Positions 1 through 5,982 of a stretch of DNA of 12,357 nt are shown one piece after another. Under the pieces are notes generated by a model. That model saw only the letters and a list, made by a program, of their open reading frames with translations, was not told the origin of the DNA and did no database searches. Origin of the DNA: an uncultured Bacilli bacterium (GTDB lineage Bacteria; Bacillota_I; Bacilli_A; RF39; UBA660); NCBI GenBank assembly GCA_947628765.1, contig CANRBD010000028.1, positions 1-12,357 on the forward strand. Direction: 5' to 3'. The position numbers and the translations under genes were made by a program. The stretch's first letter is position 1, and every line of letters begins with the position of its first letter.

Positions 1-590
1 TCTTCATATAATCCATCATCATGAGTTACTAATGGTACAGTTACGCCTTTCATGTCGATTTCTTCTTTCTCTGGTGTTGATATTCCTTCATCATTCACAT
101 TCTTTTGAGTATATTCTAATGTTACCGTTAAATTGGCTGTGGTATTTTCTGGTTGTTCAGTTACATCTGATAAGTATTCTACTTTGACTATAAATGTTTT
201 ACTCTTTCCTTTATTTAGTAATTCTCCTTTTAGTAATCCTTCTGTTGTAAATTTAATTGCTTGATTATCATTATTAGATAACTTAACTTCTTTTAATACA
301 GCATCAATATTACCTTGATTTGCAACAGTTATTTCATATTCGATACTATCGCCTGGACTTTCTAATTTAGTACTGAAAGTTGCTGATAATTTATCATGAG
401 TGGGCTCTTTTTCATTAGAAGCATTTCCAACTATAGTTTTACTTTCAATATTGGTTATTAGTACATTCCAATTACTTGTTATACTTGTAGTTCCATTTAT
501 ATTTAAGTTTGTTAAAAATGCTCCATAAGCAATAGTCATTAGTACACATAATCCTATTAATCCTCCTATTATATATTTTTTATTTCTCAT
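1..590 (-). CDS. Secreted/surface protein with SipW/TasA-like N-terminus (partial, cut by window edge)
   Basis: The frame is open from an ATG at 590 to the left edge (196 codons visible, no stop), so the C-terminus is missing. The start is fixed by AGGGAGG at 596-602, the only strong ribosome site here. The N-terminus is MRNKK followed by a hydrophobic segment (residues about 6-26, IIGGLIGLCVLMTIAYGAFL), which is a signal peptide or membrane anchor. The stretch after it (NINGTTSITSNWNVLITNI) resembles SipW-dependent TasA/camelysin-like exported proteins. Residues about 75-165 look like a beta-rich domain (SIEYEITVANQGNIDAVLKE, then TANLTVTLEYTQ). The visible end, TVPLVTHDDGLYEDE, resembles a linker motif (VTSGDGLYxDEYE) that I recall from large surface proteins of uncultured Bacilli. 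No catalytic motif is seen. Expression probably depends on the divergent repressor through operators at 605-679. Export is well supported; the TasA-like family assignment is an inference. Confidence 0.7.
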   Translation of the reverse strand, partial: MRNKKYIIGGLIGLCVLMTIAYGAFLTNLNINGTTSITSNWNVLITNIESKTIVGNASNEKEPTHDKLSATFSTKLESPGDSIEYEITVANQGNIDAVLKEVKLSNNDNQAIKFTTEGLLKGELLNKGKSKTFIVKVEYLSDVTEQPENTTANLTVTLEYTQKNVNDEGISTPEKEEIDMKGVTVPLVTHDDGLYE

Positions 591-604
591 TTTTACCTCC
601 CTCA

Positions 605-621
605 TAACCTATTTTAGGTTA
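605..621. promoter_or_regulatory. Operator O1, 17-bp palindrome
   Basis: TAACCTATTTTAGGTTA is a perfect inverted repeat (arms TAACCTA/TAGGTTA around TTT). It lies just downstream of the predicted start of the leftward transcript and shares its pattern with two further copies at 638-654 and 663-679. The likely ligand is the XRE protein encoded at 709-942 (inference from position). Confidence 0.7.
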
Positions 622-633
622 CGCTTTAAAATT

Positions 634-662
634 AGTATAACCTAAAACAAGTTATAAGTCAA
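634..662 (-). promoter_or_regulatory. Sigma-A promoter of the surface-protein gene, operator in spacer
   Basis: On the minus strand, TTGACT (662-657) and TATACT (639-634) are separated by exactly 17 bp, a near-consensus vegetative promoter. Transcription should start near 627. The spacer is occupied by the second 17-bp operator (638-654), so a protein bound there should exclude RNA polymerase. Confidence 0.75.
638..654. promoter_or_regulatory. Operator O2, 17-bp imperfect palindrome
   Basis: TAACCTAAAACAAGTTA reads TAACTTGTTTTAGGTTA on the other strand, matching the O1/O3 pattern TAACYTATTTTARGTTA with one arm degenerate. It lies between the -35 and -10 hexamers of the leftward promoter, its left end just touching the -10. 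Confidence 0.65.
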
Positions 663-679
663 TAACTTATTTTAAGTTA
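663..679. promoter_or_regulatory. Operator O3, 17-bp palindrome
   Basis: TAACTTATTTTAAGTTA is a perfect inverted repeat; with flanking A and T it extends to 19 bp (662-680). It abuts the -35 of the leftward promoter (657-662) and covers the region just upstream of the TAAAAT box (683-688) that probably serves the rightward repressor gene. Occupancy could therefore repress both genes. Confidence 0.7.
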
Positions 680-682
680 TTG

Positions 683-688
683 TAAAAT
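683..688 (+). promoter_or_regulatory. Probable -10 box of the XRE repressor gene
   Basis: TAAAAT sits 7 bp upstream of the ribosome site GGAGGT (695-700). No good -35 is present at 16-18 bp upstream (TCAATA at 659-664 is the best), so the promoter looks weak, as is common for an autoregulated repressor. The context ATTGTAAAATGAAG is nearly shared with the candidate dnaA -10 (3328-3340). Confidence 0.4.
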
Positions 689-708
689 GAAGTTGGAGGT
701 CATTTGCA

Positions 709-942
709 ATGAATAGACTAAAGGATTTGAGAGAAGATAAGGATTTATATCAAAAAGATATTGCTAAAATATTAGGTATGTCACAAACTGGCTATTCACA
801 ATATGAAACTGAAACTAATGACATTCCCACAAATATTTTAAAAAAACTGGCCATTTACTATGATACAAGTATTGATTATATTCTTTGTATGACTAATGAA
901 AAAAAGCCCTATCCTAAAGATAAAAAAAAGAAGACTATTTAA
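709..942 (+). CDS. Small XRE-family (Cro/C1-type HTH) transcriptional repressor
   Basis: This 77-residue protein is essentially one HTH_3 domain (residues about 3-60). LREDKDLYQKDIAKILGMSQ gives helices 1-3, with SQTGYSQYETETNDIP the recognition helix and following turn, and LKKLAIYYDTSIDYIL the typical XRE C-terminal helices. A short lysine-rich tail (KKPYPKDKKKK) follows. No sensor, protease or oligomerisation domain is present. The start is supported by GGAGGT at 695-700. The gene is divergent from the surface-protein gene, and three 17-bp palindromes lie between them, so the simplest reading is that it represses its neighbour and itself. A single-domain size fits SinR/SlrR-like or phage Cro-like regulators, but membership of a named subgroup cannot be decided by eye. 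It is transcribed toward the origin and converges on jag, with only 5 bp between the stops. Confidence 0.85.
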   Translation: MNRLKDLREDKDLYQKDIAKILGMSQTGYSQYETETNDIPTNILKKLAIYYDTSIDYILCMTNEKKPYPKDKKKKTI

Positions 943-959
943 ATATTTTAGTCTTCTTT
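927..959. terminator. Bidirectional intrinsic terminator between XRE gene and jag
   Basis: There is a perfect 11-bp stem (927-937 with 949-959; AAAGAAGACTA / TAGTCTTCTTT) and an 11-nt loop. Read leftward it is followed by a run of eight T, a good terminator for the rpmH-rnpA-yidC-jag operon. Read rightward the tail is TTATATTTTAT, which is weaker. The stop codons of both convergent genes (940-942 and 950-948) lie in the loop or at the stem base. Confidence 0.75.
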
Positions 960-1562
960 ATATTTTATAACAGTATATCTATTAGGTGCTTCACCTTCTG
1001 ATTCACTATAAAGTTTATCAAACTTAGAAACAACATTATGCACAATTCTTCTTTCATAAGAATTCATTGGATCTAATTTAACATCTACTTTAGTTTTTAA
1101 AACTTCTTTACAAATCTTTTTAATTTCAAAAGCTAAATGTTTTTCTTTTCGAGCTTTATAATTAGAAATATCGAGATTTACTTTAAAATCAAAATTACCA
1201 TATTTTTTTAAACTTTGTCTTAAAATAGTTTGAATACTATTTAATGTTTTACCATCTTTTCCAATTAACATCGCACTATCATCCGTAACAATTATTACAG
1301 AAAAACCTACTTCATTATTCATAACTTCGATATTAAATTTAGTATTCATTTTATGAGCAAGTTCTTTTAAGAAATCTTTTATGTATTCTTTAACTGCATA
1401 TTTAGTTGTAACAACCGAAATATATTTTTTTCCTTTAAATAAACCGCCTTCAGTTTCTTCAAAGTAATAATATACTTCGTCTTCACGAACATTTAATTGT
1501 TCTAAACTTTTATTTAAGGCCTCTTCTTTATTCTTGGCTTCGTTTCTTACTACTTCTAACAT
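948..1562 (-). CDS. jag: Jag/KhpB RNA-binding protein (Jag_N, KH, R3H domains)
   Basis: This 204-residue cytoplasmic protein has the three domains of the Jag/KhpB family (SpoIIIJ-associated). The Jag_N domain covers residues about 1-50 (KNKEEALNKSLEQL and EGGLFKGKKYISV). The KH domain spans about 78-150 and carries the GXXG loop as GKDG at 101-104. The R3H domain is about 155-204, with R171 and H175 forming the R-xxx-H signature (RRIVH). In other Gram-positives KhpB partners KhpA and binds many small and messenger RNAs, influencing cell elongation and division. It is encoded after yidC in most Bacillota, as here. The start is set by AGGAGG at 1570-1575, which lies inside the end of yidC; the two coding regions overlap by 35 bp, implying translational coupling. 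It is the last gene of the leftward operon; mnmE, mnmG and rsmG, which often follow, are absent. Confidence 0.95.
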   Translation of the reverse strand: MLEVVRNEAKNKEEALNKSLEQLNVREDEVYYYFEETEGGLFKGKKYISVVTTKYAVKEYIKDFLKELAHKMNTKFNIEVMNNEVGFSVIIVTDDSAMLIGKDGKTLNSIQTILRQSLKKYGNFDFKVNLDISNYKARKEKHLAFEIKKICKEVLKTKVDVKLDPMNSYERRIVHNVVSKFDKLYSESEGEAPNRYTVIKYKED

Positions 1563-2523
1563 CTTTATGCCTCCTTATAATTAAAGTTTGAATTATGGTA
1601 AATAAGCTGCCTGTTACCCAATAAATAATGATACTTGTTGACATAGTGAATGAAACAAAGGTAATAAAAATCATCATTATATTCATCATTAATTTCATTT
1701 GTTTTTCTTGTTCTGGATTACCCATATTCATACCTGAATTCATCTTAAATGAGAAGAAAGTCGTTAAGCCTACAGCTATCGGTAATAAAAGATATACCCA
1801 TGAACCAGTACTAAATGAATTAATAAAATTACCAAAATTTAAACTTGTTCCAAACAATGCATTAAATGGGCTTGTTCCTAAATTATATATTAAGAAATTT
1901 CCTTCAAATACGGCAGGAATACGATACAAACTCTCTAAGAAAGCAAAAAATAGTGGAAATTGAATAAAAGCAAATAAACAACCAGACATGGGATTAATAT
2001 TATGCTTCTTATATATTTGCATCATTTCTTGAGCTTTCATCATTTGATCTTGTTGACTATTACGATTGCGATATTTATTTTCTAATCTTTGTAAATCTTT
2101 AGATGCTTCTTTCATTCCCTCAGATTGCATAGCTGACTTTTTACTGATTGGGAAAATAATCATACGAATAATAAGCGTAACAATAATGATTGCTAGACCA
2201 AAGTTTTTAACGATTTCCCCTATCTGAATAATAAGCCAACTTAATGGTTTTATAAATAAAGTGCTCCATATTCCTTCATAACCCCCACTAGCGGGAGTAA
2301 ATTTGTCACACTTTGGAAGTTTTTCAACTTTTACATCATTCTTTTTATATGTTTTTAAAACATCAGTATTTTCGGGTTGACATAAAATATTCGAAACTAA
2401 ATTTTGACCGGTTGTTGGTTCTTTAACAACTCCGCCTTTATCTGTTCTTAAATATTGAGTACACCCGGTTAAAGATAAAGTCATAATCAACAAAAGAACA
2501 ATTACTATTTTTTTATTGTGCAT
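1528..2523 (-). CDS. yidC: Membrane protein insertase YidC/OxaA (SpoIIIJ type), lipoprotein
   Basis: This 331-residue insertase helps inner membrane proteins fold and insert, alone or with SecYEG. The N-terminus is a lipoprotein signal peptide with lipobox LTGC (Cys21 would be lipidated). Residues 22-85 are an extracytoplasmic segment, longer than in typical short Bacillota homologues, with two cysteines (48 and 72). The 60KD_IMP domain starts near 85 (GIWSTLFIKPLSWLI). It has the conserved groove arginine (R120 in TLIIRMIIFPI), the charged cytoplasmic hairpin (about 127-175), then NPMSGCLFAFIQFPLFFAF and further membrane spans up to SIIIYWVTGSLFTIIQ near 312. The tail is basic (RRHKDVRSSKKRSQE), as expected for ribosome contact. 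The ribosome site AAAGGAG (2531-2537) lies within the end of rnpA, and the two genes are separated by one base. Confidence 0.96.
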   Translation of the reverse strand: MHNKKIVIVLLLIMTLSLTGCTQYLRTDKGGVVKEPTTGQNLVSNILCQPENTDVLKTYKKNDVKVEKLPKCDKFTPASGGYEGIWSTLFIKPLSWLIIQIGEIVKNFGLAIIIVTLIIRMIIFPISKKSAMQSEGMKEASKDLQRLENKYRNRNSQQDQMMKAQEMMQIYKKHNINPMSGCLFAFIQFPLFFAFLESLYRIPAVFEGNFLIYNLGTSPFNALFGTSLNFGNFINSFSTGSWVYLLLPIAVGLTTFFSFKMNSGMNMGNPEQEKQMKLMMNIMMIFITFVSFTMSTSIIIYWVTGSLFTIIQTLIIRRHKDVRSSKKRSQE

Positions 2524-2524
2524 A

Positions 2525-2860
2525 CTATTTCTCCTTTGTAATTTTTAATATTTCTAAAGCTTTAAATAAATTTTCTTCCATTTCTTTAAAACTTCGATTT
2601 AAAATCCCCTTGCTTACTATTATAATACAATTAAAGTTATTTTGATAGTTTTTTTTGTCAATTATATTCTTTAATCTTCTTTTATATTTATTTCGAGTAA
2701 CGGCATTGCCTATTTTTTTACCAACAGAAAAACCAAATTTATAAGGTTCTTTTGTATTCTTTTCTAAATATATAATATAATCTTTATATTTAAAAGCCGA
2801 ATTTGAACTTATTATACGATTAAAATCCTCATTTTTTTTTAAAATATTTATTTTCTTCAT
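2525..2860 (-). CDS. rnpA: Ribonuclease P protein component
   Basis: This 111-residue basic protein is the protein subunit of RNase P, which binds the catalytic RNA and tRNA precursors during 5' maturation. The family RNR motif is present at residues 51-64 (GNAVTRNKYKRRLK), preceded by FGFSVGKKI. The N-terminal LKKNEDFNRII and the hydrophobic IYLEKN region correspond to the substrate-binding cleft. Length is typical for the family. The start is at 2860, with AGGTGA at 2865-2870. It is second in the rpmH-rnpA-yidC-jag operon, 45 bp after rpmH, with a small hairpin in the gap that may reduce its expression relative to L34. It ends with TAG one base before yidC. Confidence 0.95.
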   Translation of the reverse strand: MKKINILKKNEDFNRIISSNSAFKYKDYIIYLEKNTKEPYKFGFSVGKKIGNAVTRNKYKRRLKNIIDKKNYQNNFNCIIIVSKGILNRSFKEMEENLFKALEILKITKEK

Positions 2861-2881
2861 AAAATCACCTAATATTTTAAA

Positions 2882-2900
2882 ACCACTGCTTGCCAGTGGT
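2882..2900 (-). terminator. Hairpin between rpmH and rnpA, possible attenuator or processing site
   Basis: A perfect 7-bp stem (ACCACTG 2882-2888 / CAGTGGT 2894-2900) with a 5-nt loop, followed leftward by TTTTAAAATATT. The U-run is only four long, so partial termination or an RNA processing stem is more likely than full termination, since rnpA, yidC and jag have no other visible promoter. Confidence 0.5.
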
Positions 2901-2905
2901 CATAA

Positions 2906-3031
2906 TTAATGAGATAATACTTTGCGTCCTTTTTTTCTACGACTTTTAATTATTTTGGTTTGCATTCTTGCAAAAAAGCCTAATTTTTTACTTCTTCTTC
3001 TAGTATTAGGTTGAAAAGTTCTTTTAGTCAT
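2906..3031 (-). CDS. rpmH: Ribosomal protein L34 (bL34), short form
   Basis: This 41-residue, very basic protein begins MTKRTFQPNTRRR and ends RRKKGRKVLSH, the clear bL34 pattern. L34 is a small protein of the 50S subunit contacting 23S rRNA. The start is set by GAGAGGAG at 3040-3047. Compared with the usual 44-46 residues, the segment after ARM-x-T is four residues shorter: the common MxTxNGRxVLxxRRxKGR appears here as MQTKIIKSRRKKGR, so the NGR turn is missing. The nucleotide frame is clean, so this is an in-frame deletion rather than a frameshift. It is the first gene of the leftward operon, next to oriC, the usual place for rpmH in Bacteria. The ORF is short but the family identity is secure. 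Confidence 0.95.
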   Translation of the reverse strand: MTKRTFQPNTRRRSKKLGFFARMQTKIIKSRRKKGRKVLSH

Positions 3032-3070
3032 GTTCTTCACTCCTCTCGGTTTTTTTCTTTGCGTAAATTA

Positions 3071-3099
3071 ATTATATAAATAAATGATGCCTTTGTCAA
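3071..3099 (-). promoter_or_regulatory. Full-consensus sigma-A promoter of the rpmH operon
   Basis: On the minus strand TTGACA (3099-3094) and TATAAT (3076-3071) are both perfect hexamers with exactly 17 bp between them. The transcript should start near 3064, leaving a leader of about 33 nt before rpmH. This is the strongest promoter in the window, as expected for a ribosomal protein operon. Confidence 0.92.
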
Positions 3100-3191
3100 G
3101 AAAAACTTTTCCACTTTATTTCTTTTTTTTATTTAAAAAGAAATTCATCTTTTAAACATATGTGGATAAGAAAAAAATATACTATTTGTGG

Positions 3192-3230
3192 AAAAATAAT
3201 TATCCACATAAATTGGGGATAATTATTTTT
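3192..3230. repeat. 14-bp perfect inverted repeat inside oriC
   Basis: Positions 3192-3205 (AAAAATAATTATCC) and 3217-3230 (GGATAATTATTTTT) are perfect reverse complements around an 11-nt centre. Each arm contributes the TTATCC core of a DnaA box, giving two inverted boxes (3200-3208 and 3214-3222) facing each other. Confidence 0.8.
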
Positions 3231-3331
3231 ATTTCTTGATTTTTAAGATTAAAATTAATAAACCTAAAAATGTGGAAAACTTTTTTAATTTTTTTCCACA
3301 TTTTTTCCTAGTAATTTAGCGAAAAATATTG

Positions 3332-3337
3332 TAAAAT
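3332..3337 (+). promoter_or_regulatory. Candidate -10 of the dnaA promoter
   Basis: TAAAAT lies 23 bp upstream of the ribosome site GGAGGTGA (3361-3368). No convincing -35 is visible 16-18 bp upstream. It is the best -10 candidate in the interval, but weak. Confidence 0.35.
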
Positions 3338-3372
3338 AAGTATTAAGAGATTTTTACATCGGAGGTGAGATA

Positions 3373-4710
3373 ATGGATTTAGAAAATCTTTGGAATGTTT
3401 TTTTATCAAAAATAAAAAATAAAATTAAACCGGTTTTATTCCAAACTTGGTTCCAAGAAACTAAATTAATTGAACTTACCGATGAATACGCATTAATTAA
3501 AGTACCCCTAGATGTGCATAAAAAACACTTACAAGAAAATTACAATGATATTATTAAAGAAACATTTATGGAAGTTACGGGATCTATTTTTAATTTTAAA
3601 TATATAACAGATGAAGAAGTAGATCGTGAAGAAATGGTTATTGCTGAAAATGATGAAGCTATTTTTGAAAGTAATCTCGATAAAAGATATACATTTGACA
3701 ACTTTGTGACCGGGGAAAGTAATAAATTTGCCAAAACTATTGCCTTAGCGGTAGCTGAAAAACCAGGAAATGTTTATAATCCTTTATTTATATATGGTAA
3801 AAGCGGGTTAGGGAAAACTCATTTAATGCATGCCATTGGAAACTATATTTCGGAAAATTCTAAAAAAAGAGTTTTATATGTTACCAGTGAAAAATTTGTC
3901 GATGATTTTTTAAGCTTATATCGTGGTAAGGAAAATAATTTTGAAGCCGTGGATAAATTTAAAAGAAAATATCGTGATATTGATGTCCTCATGATAGATG
4001 ATATTCAATATTTAGAAATTGCTTTAAAAACTCAGCAAGAATTTTTCAATACATTTAATGAATTACATACCAATAATAAACAGATAATTATTTCTTCTGA
4101 TCGCTCTCCAGATGACTTAAATAAATTAGAAGAAAGATTACGAACTAGATTTAATTGGGGACTTACGATTGATATTTTACCCCCAGATTTTGATTTAAGA
4201 ATGGCTATTTTAGATAAAAAAATAGAAGCTCAAGGTATTAGCAGTGTTGTTCCTAAGGAAGTTAAAGAATATATTGCAAATCATTGTATTACTGATATTC
4301 GAAAACTAGAAGGAGCTTTAACAAGAGTTTTCGCTTATGCGACTATTATGAATGGATCAGAAATTACTTTAGATTTAACCGTAGAAGCATTAAAAGATTA
4401 TATTGGAAAAAATATATTATCAAAAAATAAAATTCAAAAAGTTATTGGAATTGTAGCCGATAATTACAATATTACTCCTGAAGATTTAACTGGAAAAAAA
4501 CGATTATCAAAAATAGCGGTTCCAAGACAAATAGCTATGTATATATGCCGTGTTTATTTGCAGGAGTCCCTTCCAAAAATAGGAACTGAATTTGGAGGAA
4601 AAGATCATACAACGGTAATGCATTCTGTAAATAAAATAACTAATGAAATAAAAAAAGATAAAAATTTAGAAAAAGAAATAAACAAATTAGTGAATAAAAT
4701 AAATATTTAA
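3373..4710 (+). CDS. dnaA: Chromosomal replication initiator protein DnaA
   Basis: This 445-residue protein binds DnaA boxes, oligomerises with ATP and melts oriC. Domain I covers about 1-80 (LWNVFLSKIKNKIKPVLFQTWF), with a short linker domain II (about 20 residues). The AAA+ domain III begins near 105 (YTFDNFVTGESNKFA), with Walker A GKSGLGKT at 142-149, Walker B VLMIDDIQ at 205-212, sensor ISSDRSPDDLN at 240-250 and the arginine-rich RLRTRF at 255-260. Domain IV ends with the DNA-binding signature GGKDHTTVMHSVNKI at 408-422. The start follows GGAGGTGA with good spacing. Odd point: after IDDIQ the usual FLAGKExTQEEFF is YLEIALKTQQEFF, altering the initiator-specific region while keeping a lysine just before TQ. 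It forms an operon with dnaN and is flanked on both sides by its own binding sites. Confidence 0.98.
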   Translation: MDLENLWNVFLSKIKNKIKPVLFQTWFQETKLIELTDEYALIKVPLDVHKKHLQENYNDIIKETFMEVTGSIFNFKYITDEEVDREEMVIAENDEAIFESNLDKRYTFDNFVTGESNKFAKTIALAVAEKPGNVYNPLFIYGKSGLGKTHLMHAIGNYISENSKKRVLYVTSEKFVDDFLSLYRGKENNFEAVDKFKRKYRDIDVLMIDDIQYLEIALKTQQEFFNTFNELHTNNKQIIISSDRSPDDLNKLEERLRTRFNWGLTIDILPPDFDLRMAILDKKIEAQGISSVVPKEVKEYIANHCITDIRKLEGALTRVFAYATIMNGSEITLDLTVEALKDYIGKNILSKNKIQKVIGIVADNYNITPEDLTGKKRLSKIAVPRQIAMYICRVYLQESLPKIGTEFGGKDHTTVMHSVNKITNEIKKDKNLEKEINKLVNKINI

Positions 4711-4769
4711 CAGATTTTTAAACACCTAATAAATTTCTTTTCAAATTGCAATTACACCAATTTAATATC

Positions 4770-4797
4770 TTTTCCACATAATCCACATTAATAATAA
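4770..4797 (+). other. oriC, downstream part: tandem DnaA boxes and DnaA-trio-like repeats
   Basis: In the dnaA-dnaN spacer two DnaA boxes lie head to tail with no gap (TTTTCCACA 4770-4778, TAATCCACA 4779-4787, each one mismatch from consensus). One base later follow three TAA trinucleotides (4789-4797) and then pure A/T sequence to about 4815. In B. subtilis the basal unwinding system consists of DnaA boxes followed by DnaA-trios (5'-TAG/TAA), also between dnaA and dnaN. The match in layout makes this the probable melting site; the trio assignment is an inference because TAA is common in AT-rich DNA. Confidence 0.65.
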
Positions 4798-4833
4798 AAA
4801 TATTTTAATAAAATAACAAAAGGAGAAAAAAAT

Positions 4834-5955
4834 ATGAAAATTCAAATTAAACAAAATATATTAATTGAACATTTAAACCATGTTATAAAAGGAATATCTA
4901 CTAAAAATTTAAGACCTATTTTAAATTGCATTAAATTTGAACTTACCGAAGATGGATTATATTTAATGAGTACTGATAATGAAATATCAATAAAAACTTT
5001 TATCGATAAAAAAGAAATTGATAAAATTGATTCTTGCGGAGAAATTGTTGTTTCTGGAAGATACATTTATGATATTATTCGTAAATTACCAGATGAATTA
5101 ATTACGCTTGAAGAAGTAATGGATGCAAAAATATATATCACTACTAAAAATTCATCATTTACTTTAAATTGTAGTGATCCAACAGAGTTTCCTGATTTAG
5201 AACTAGAATATCGTAAAAAACCTATTTTATTAAATCAAAAAGTTTTTAAAACAATTTTCAATCAAACGGCTTTTGCCACATCAAATGGTGAATCACGTCC
5301 AGTATTAACCGGAATTAATTTTAAAATTGAAAATAATAAAATGGAATGTACGGCTACAGATTCATATCGATTAGCGATTAAAAAAATCGAATTGAGTGAA
5401 ACGGCTGAAGAAAACAGTAATATTATAATTCCAACGAAAAATTTAAATGAACTAGTTAAATTAATGGAAGATGATGAAGAAAATATAGAAATCCACATTT
5501 TTAATAATAAAGTTATTTTTAAATTTTCGACAATTTCAATGATGACTAGATTAATAAGTGGTACTTATCCTGATACTTCAAAGCTTATACCTTCAGAATT
5601 TATGTTGACAATGCAAACTTCATTAATGGATTTTTATAATGCCATTGATAGAGCTTCTTTATTAACTAATGAAAGTGATAAAAATACGATAAAATTTGAA
5701 ACAAATGATGAGCAAGTTATAATTTCTTCAAATATTCCTGAAATTGGTAATGTCGAAGAGAAAATATTAGTTAAAAAGAATAATAAAGAAAATATTAAAA
5801 TAGCTTTCAATTCCAAATTTATGTTAGATGCTGTGAGAGTTTTAGATAGTGAGGAAATAGAACTTAAATTTAATGGAGAATTTAAACCAATAATTATTAA
5901 AAATTCTGAAAGCAATGATCTTATTCAATTAATATTACCAATTAGAACATATTAA
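4834..5955 (+). CDS. dnaN: DNA polymerase III beta subunit (sliding clamp)
   Basis: At 373 residues this is the normal length of the beta clamp, which encircles DNA as a dimer and tethers polymerase III and repair proteins. Three repeated clamp domains are recognisable (about 1-125, 126-245, 246-373). Conserved stretches include STKNLRPILNCIKFE at the start, SNGESRPVLTGINF and ATDSYRLAIKKIE in domain 2, LISGTYPDTSKLIP, and a C-terminal ILPIRTY that matches the usual LPxRT end forming part of the partner-binding pocket. AGGAG at 4821-4825 supports the ATG at 4834. It lies 123 bp after dnaA, with an origin element between them, and is followed by a terminator at 5983-6028. Confidence 0.97.
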   Translation: MKIQIKQNILIEHLNHVIKGISTKNLRPILNCIKFELTEDGLYLMSTDNEISIKTFIDKKEIDKIDSCGEIVVSGRYIYDIIRKLPDELITLEEVMDAKIYITTKNSSFTLNCSDPTEFPDLELEYRKKPILLNQKVFKTIFNQTAFATSNGESRPVLTGINFKIENNKMECTATDSYRLAIKKIELSETAEENSNIIIPTKNLNELVKLMEDDEENIEIHIFNNKVIFKFSTISMMTRLISGTYPDTSKLIPSEFMLTMQTSLMDFYNAIDRASLLTNESDKNTIKFETNDEQVIISSNIPEIGNVEEKILVKKNNKENIKIAFNSKFMLDAVRVLDSEEIELKFNGEFKPIIIKNSESNDLIQLILPIRTY

Positions 5956-5982
5956 AAAAAATAAAAGACGACAAAAAATGAT

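Larger units (their letters stand above)
3100..3372. other. oriC: oriC, upstream part (DnaA-box cluster before dnaA)
   Basis: This AT-rich non-coding interval between the rpmH promoter and dnaA holds six DnaA boxes. Two are perfect: TGTGGATAA at 3161-3169 (minus) and TTATCCACA at 3200-3208 (plus). Four have one mismatch: TGTGGAAAA at 3187-3195 and 3271-3279, TGGGGATAA at 3214-3222, and TTTTCCACA at 3292-3300. Genes diverge from this point, rpmH operon leftward and dnaA onward rightward, as expected at an origin. The last box lies about 30 bp upstream of the candidate dnaA -10, so autoregulation by DnaA is plausible. Together with the dnaA-dnaN spacer it forms a bipartite origin of the B. subtilis type. 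Confidence 0.88.

Noticed and set aside
1628..1963. 111-codon open frame on the plus strand
   Set aside because: It lies antisense within yidC, which has unmistakable family motifs; the product resembles nothing and there is no ribosome site.
3118..3144. Inverted repeat ATTTCTTTTT / AAAAAGAAAT in the oriC interval
   Set aside because: Simple A/T-run complementarity in low-complexity sequence; no function can be argued.
3540..3734. Minus-strand open frame within dnaA
   Set aside because: Antisense shadow of dnaA with low-complexity Ser/Ile content and no start signal.
4842..5915. Three minus-strand open frames within dnaN
   Set aside because: All are antisense to dnaN, hydrophobic and serine-rich as expected from reversed AT-rich codons, with no ribosome sites.
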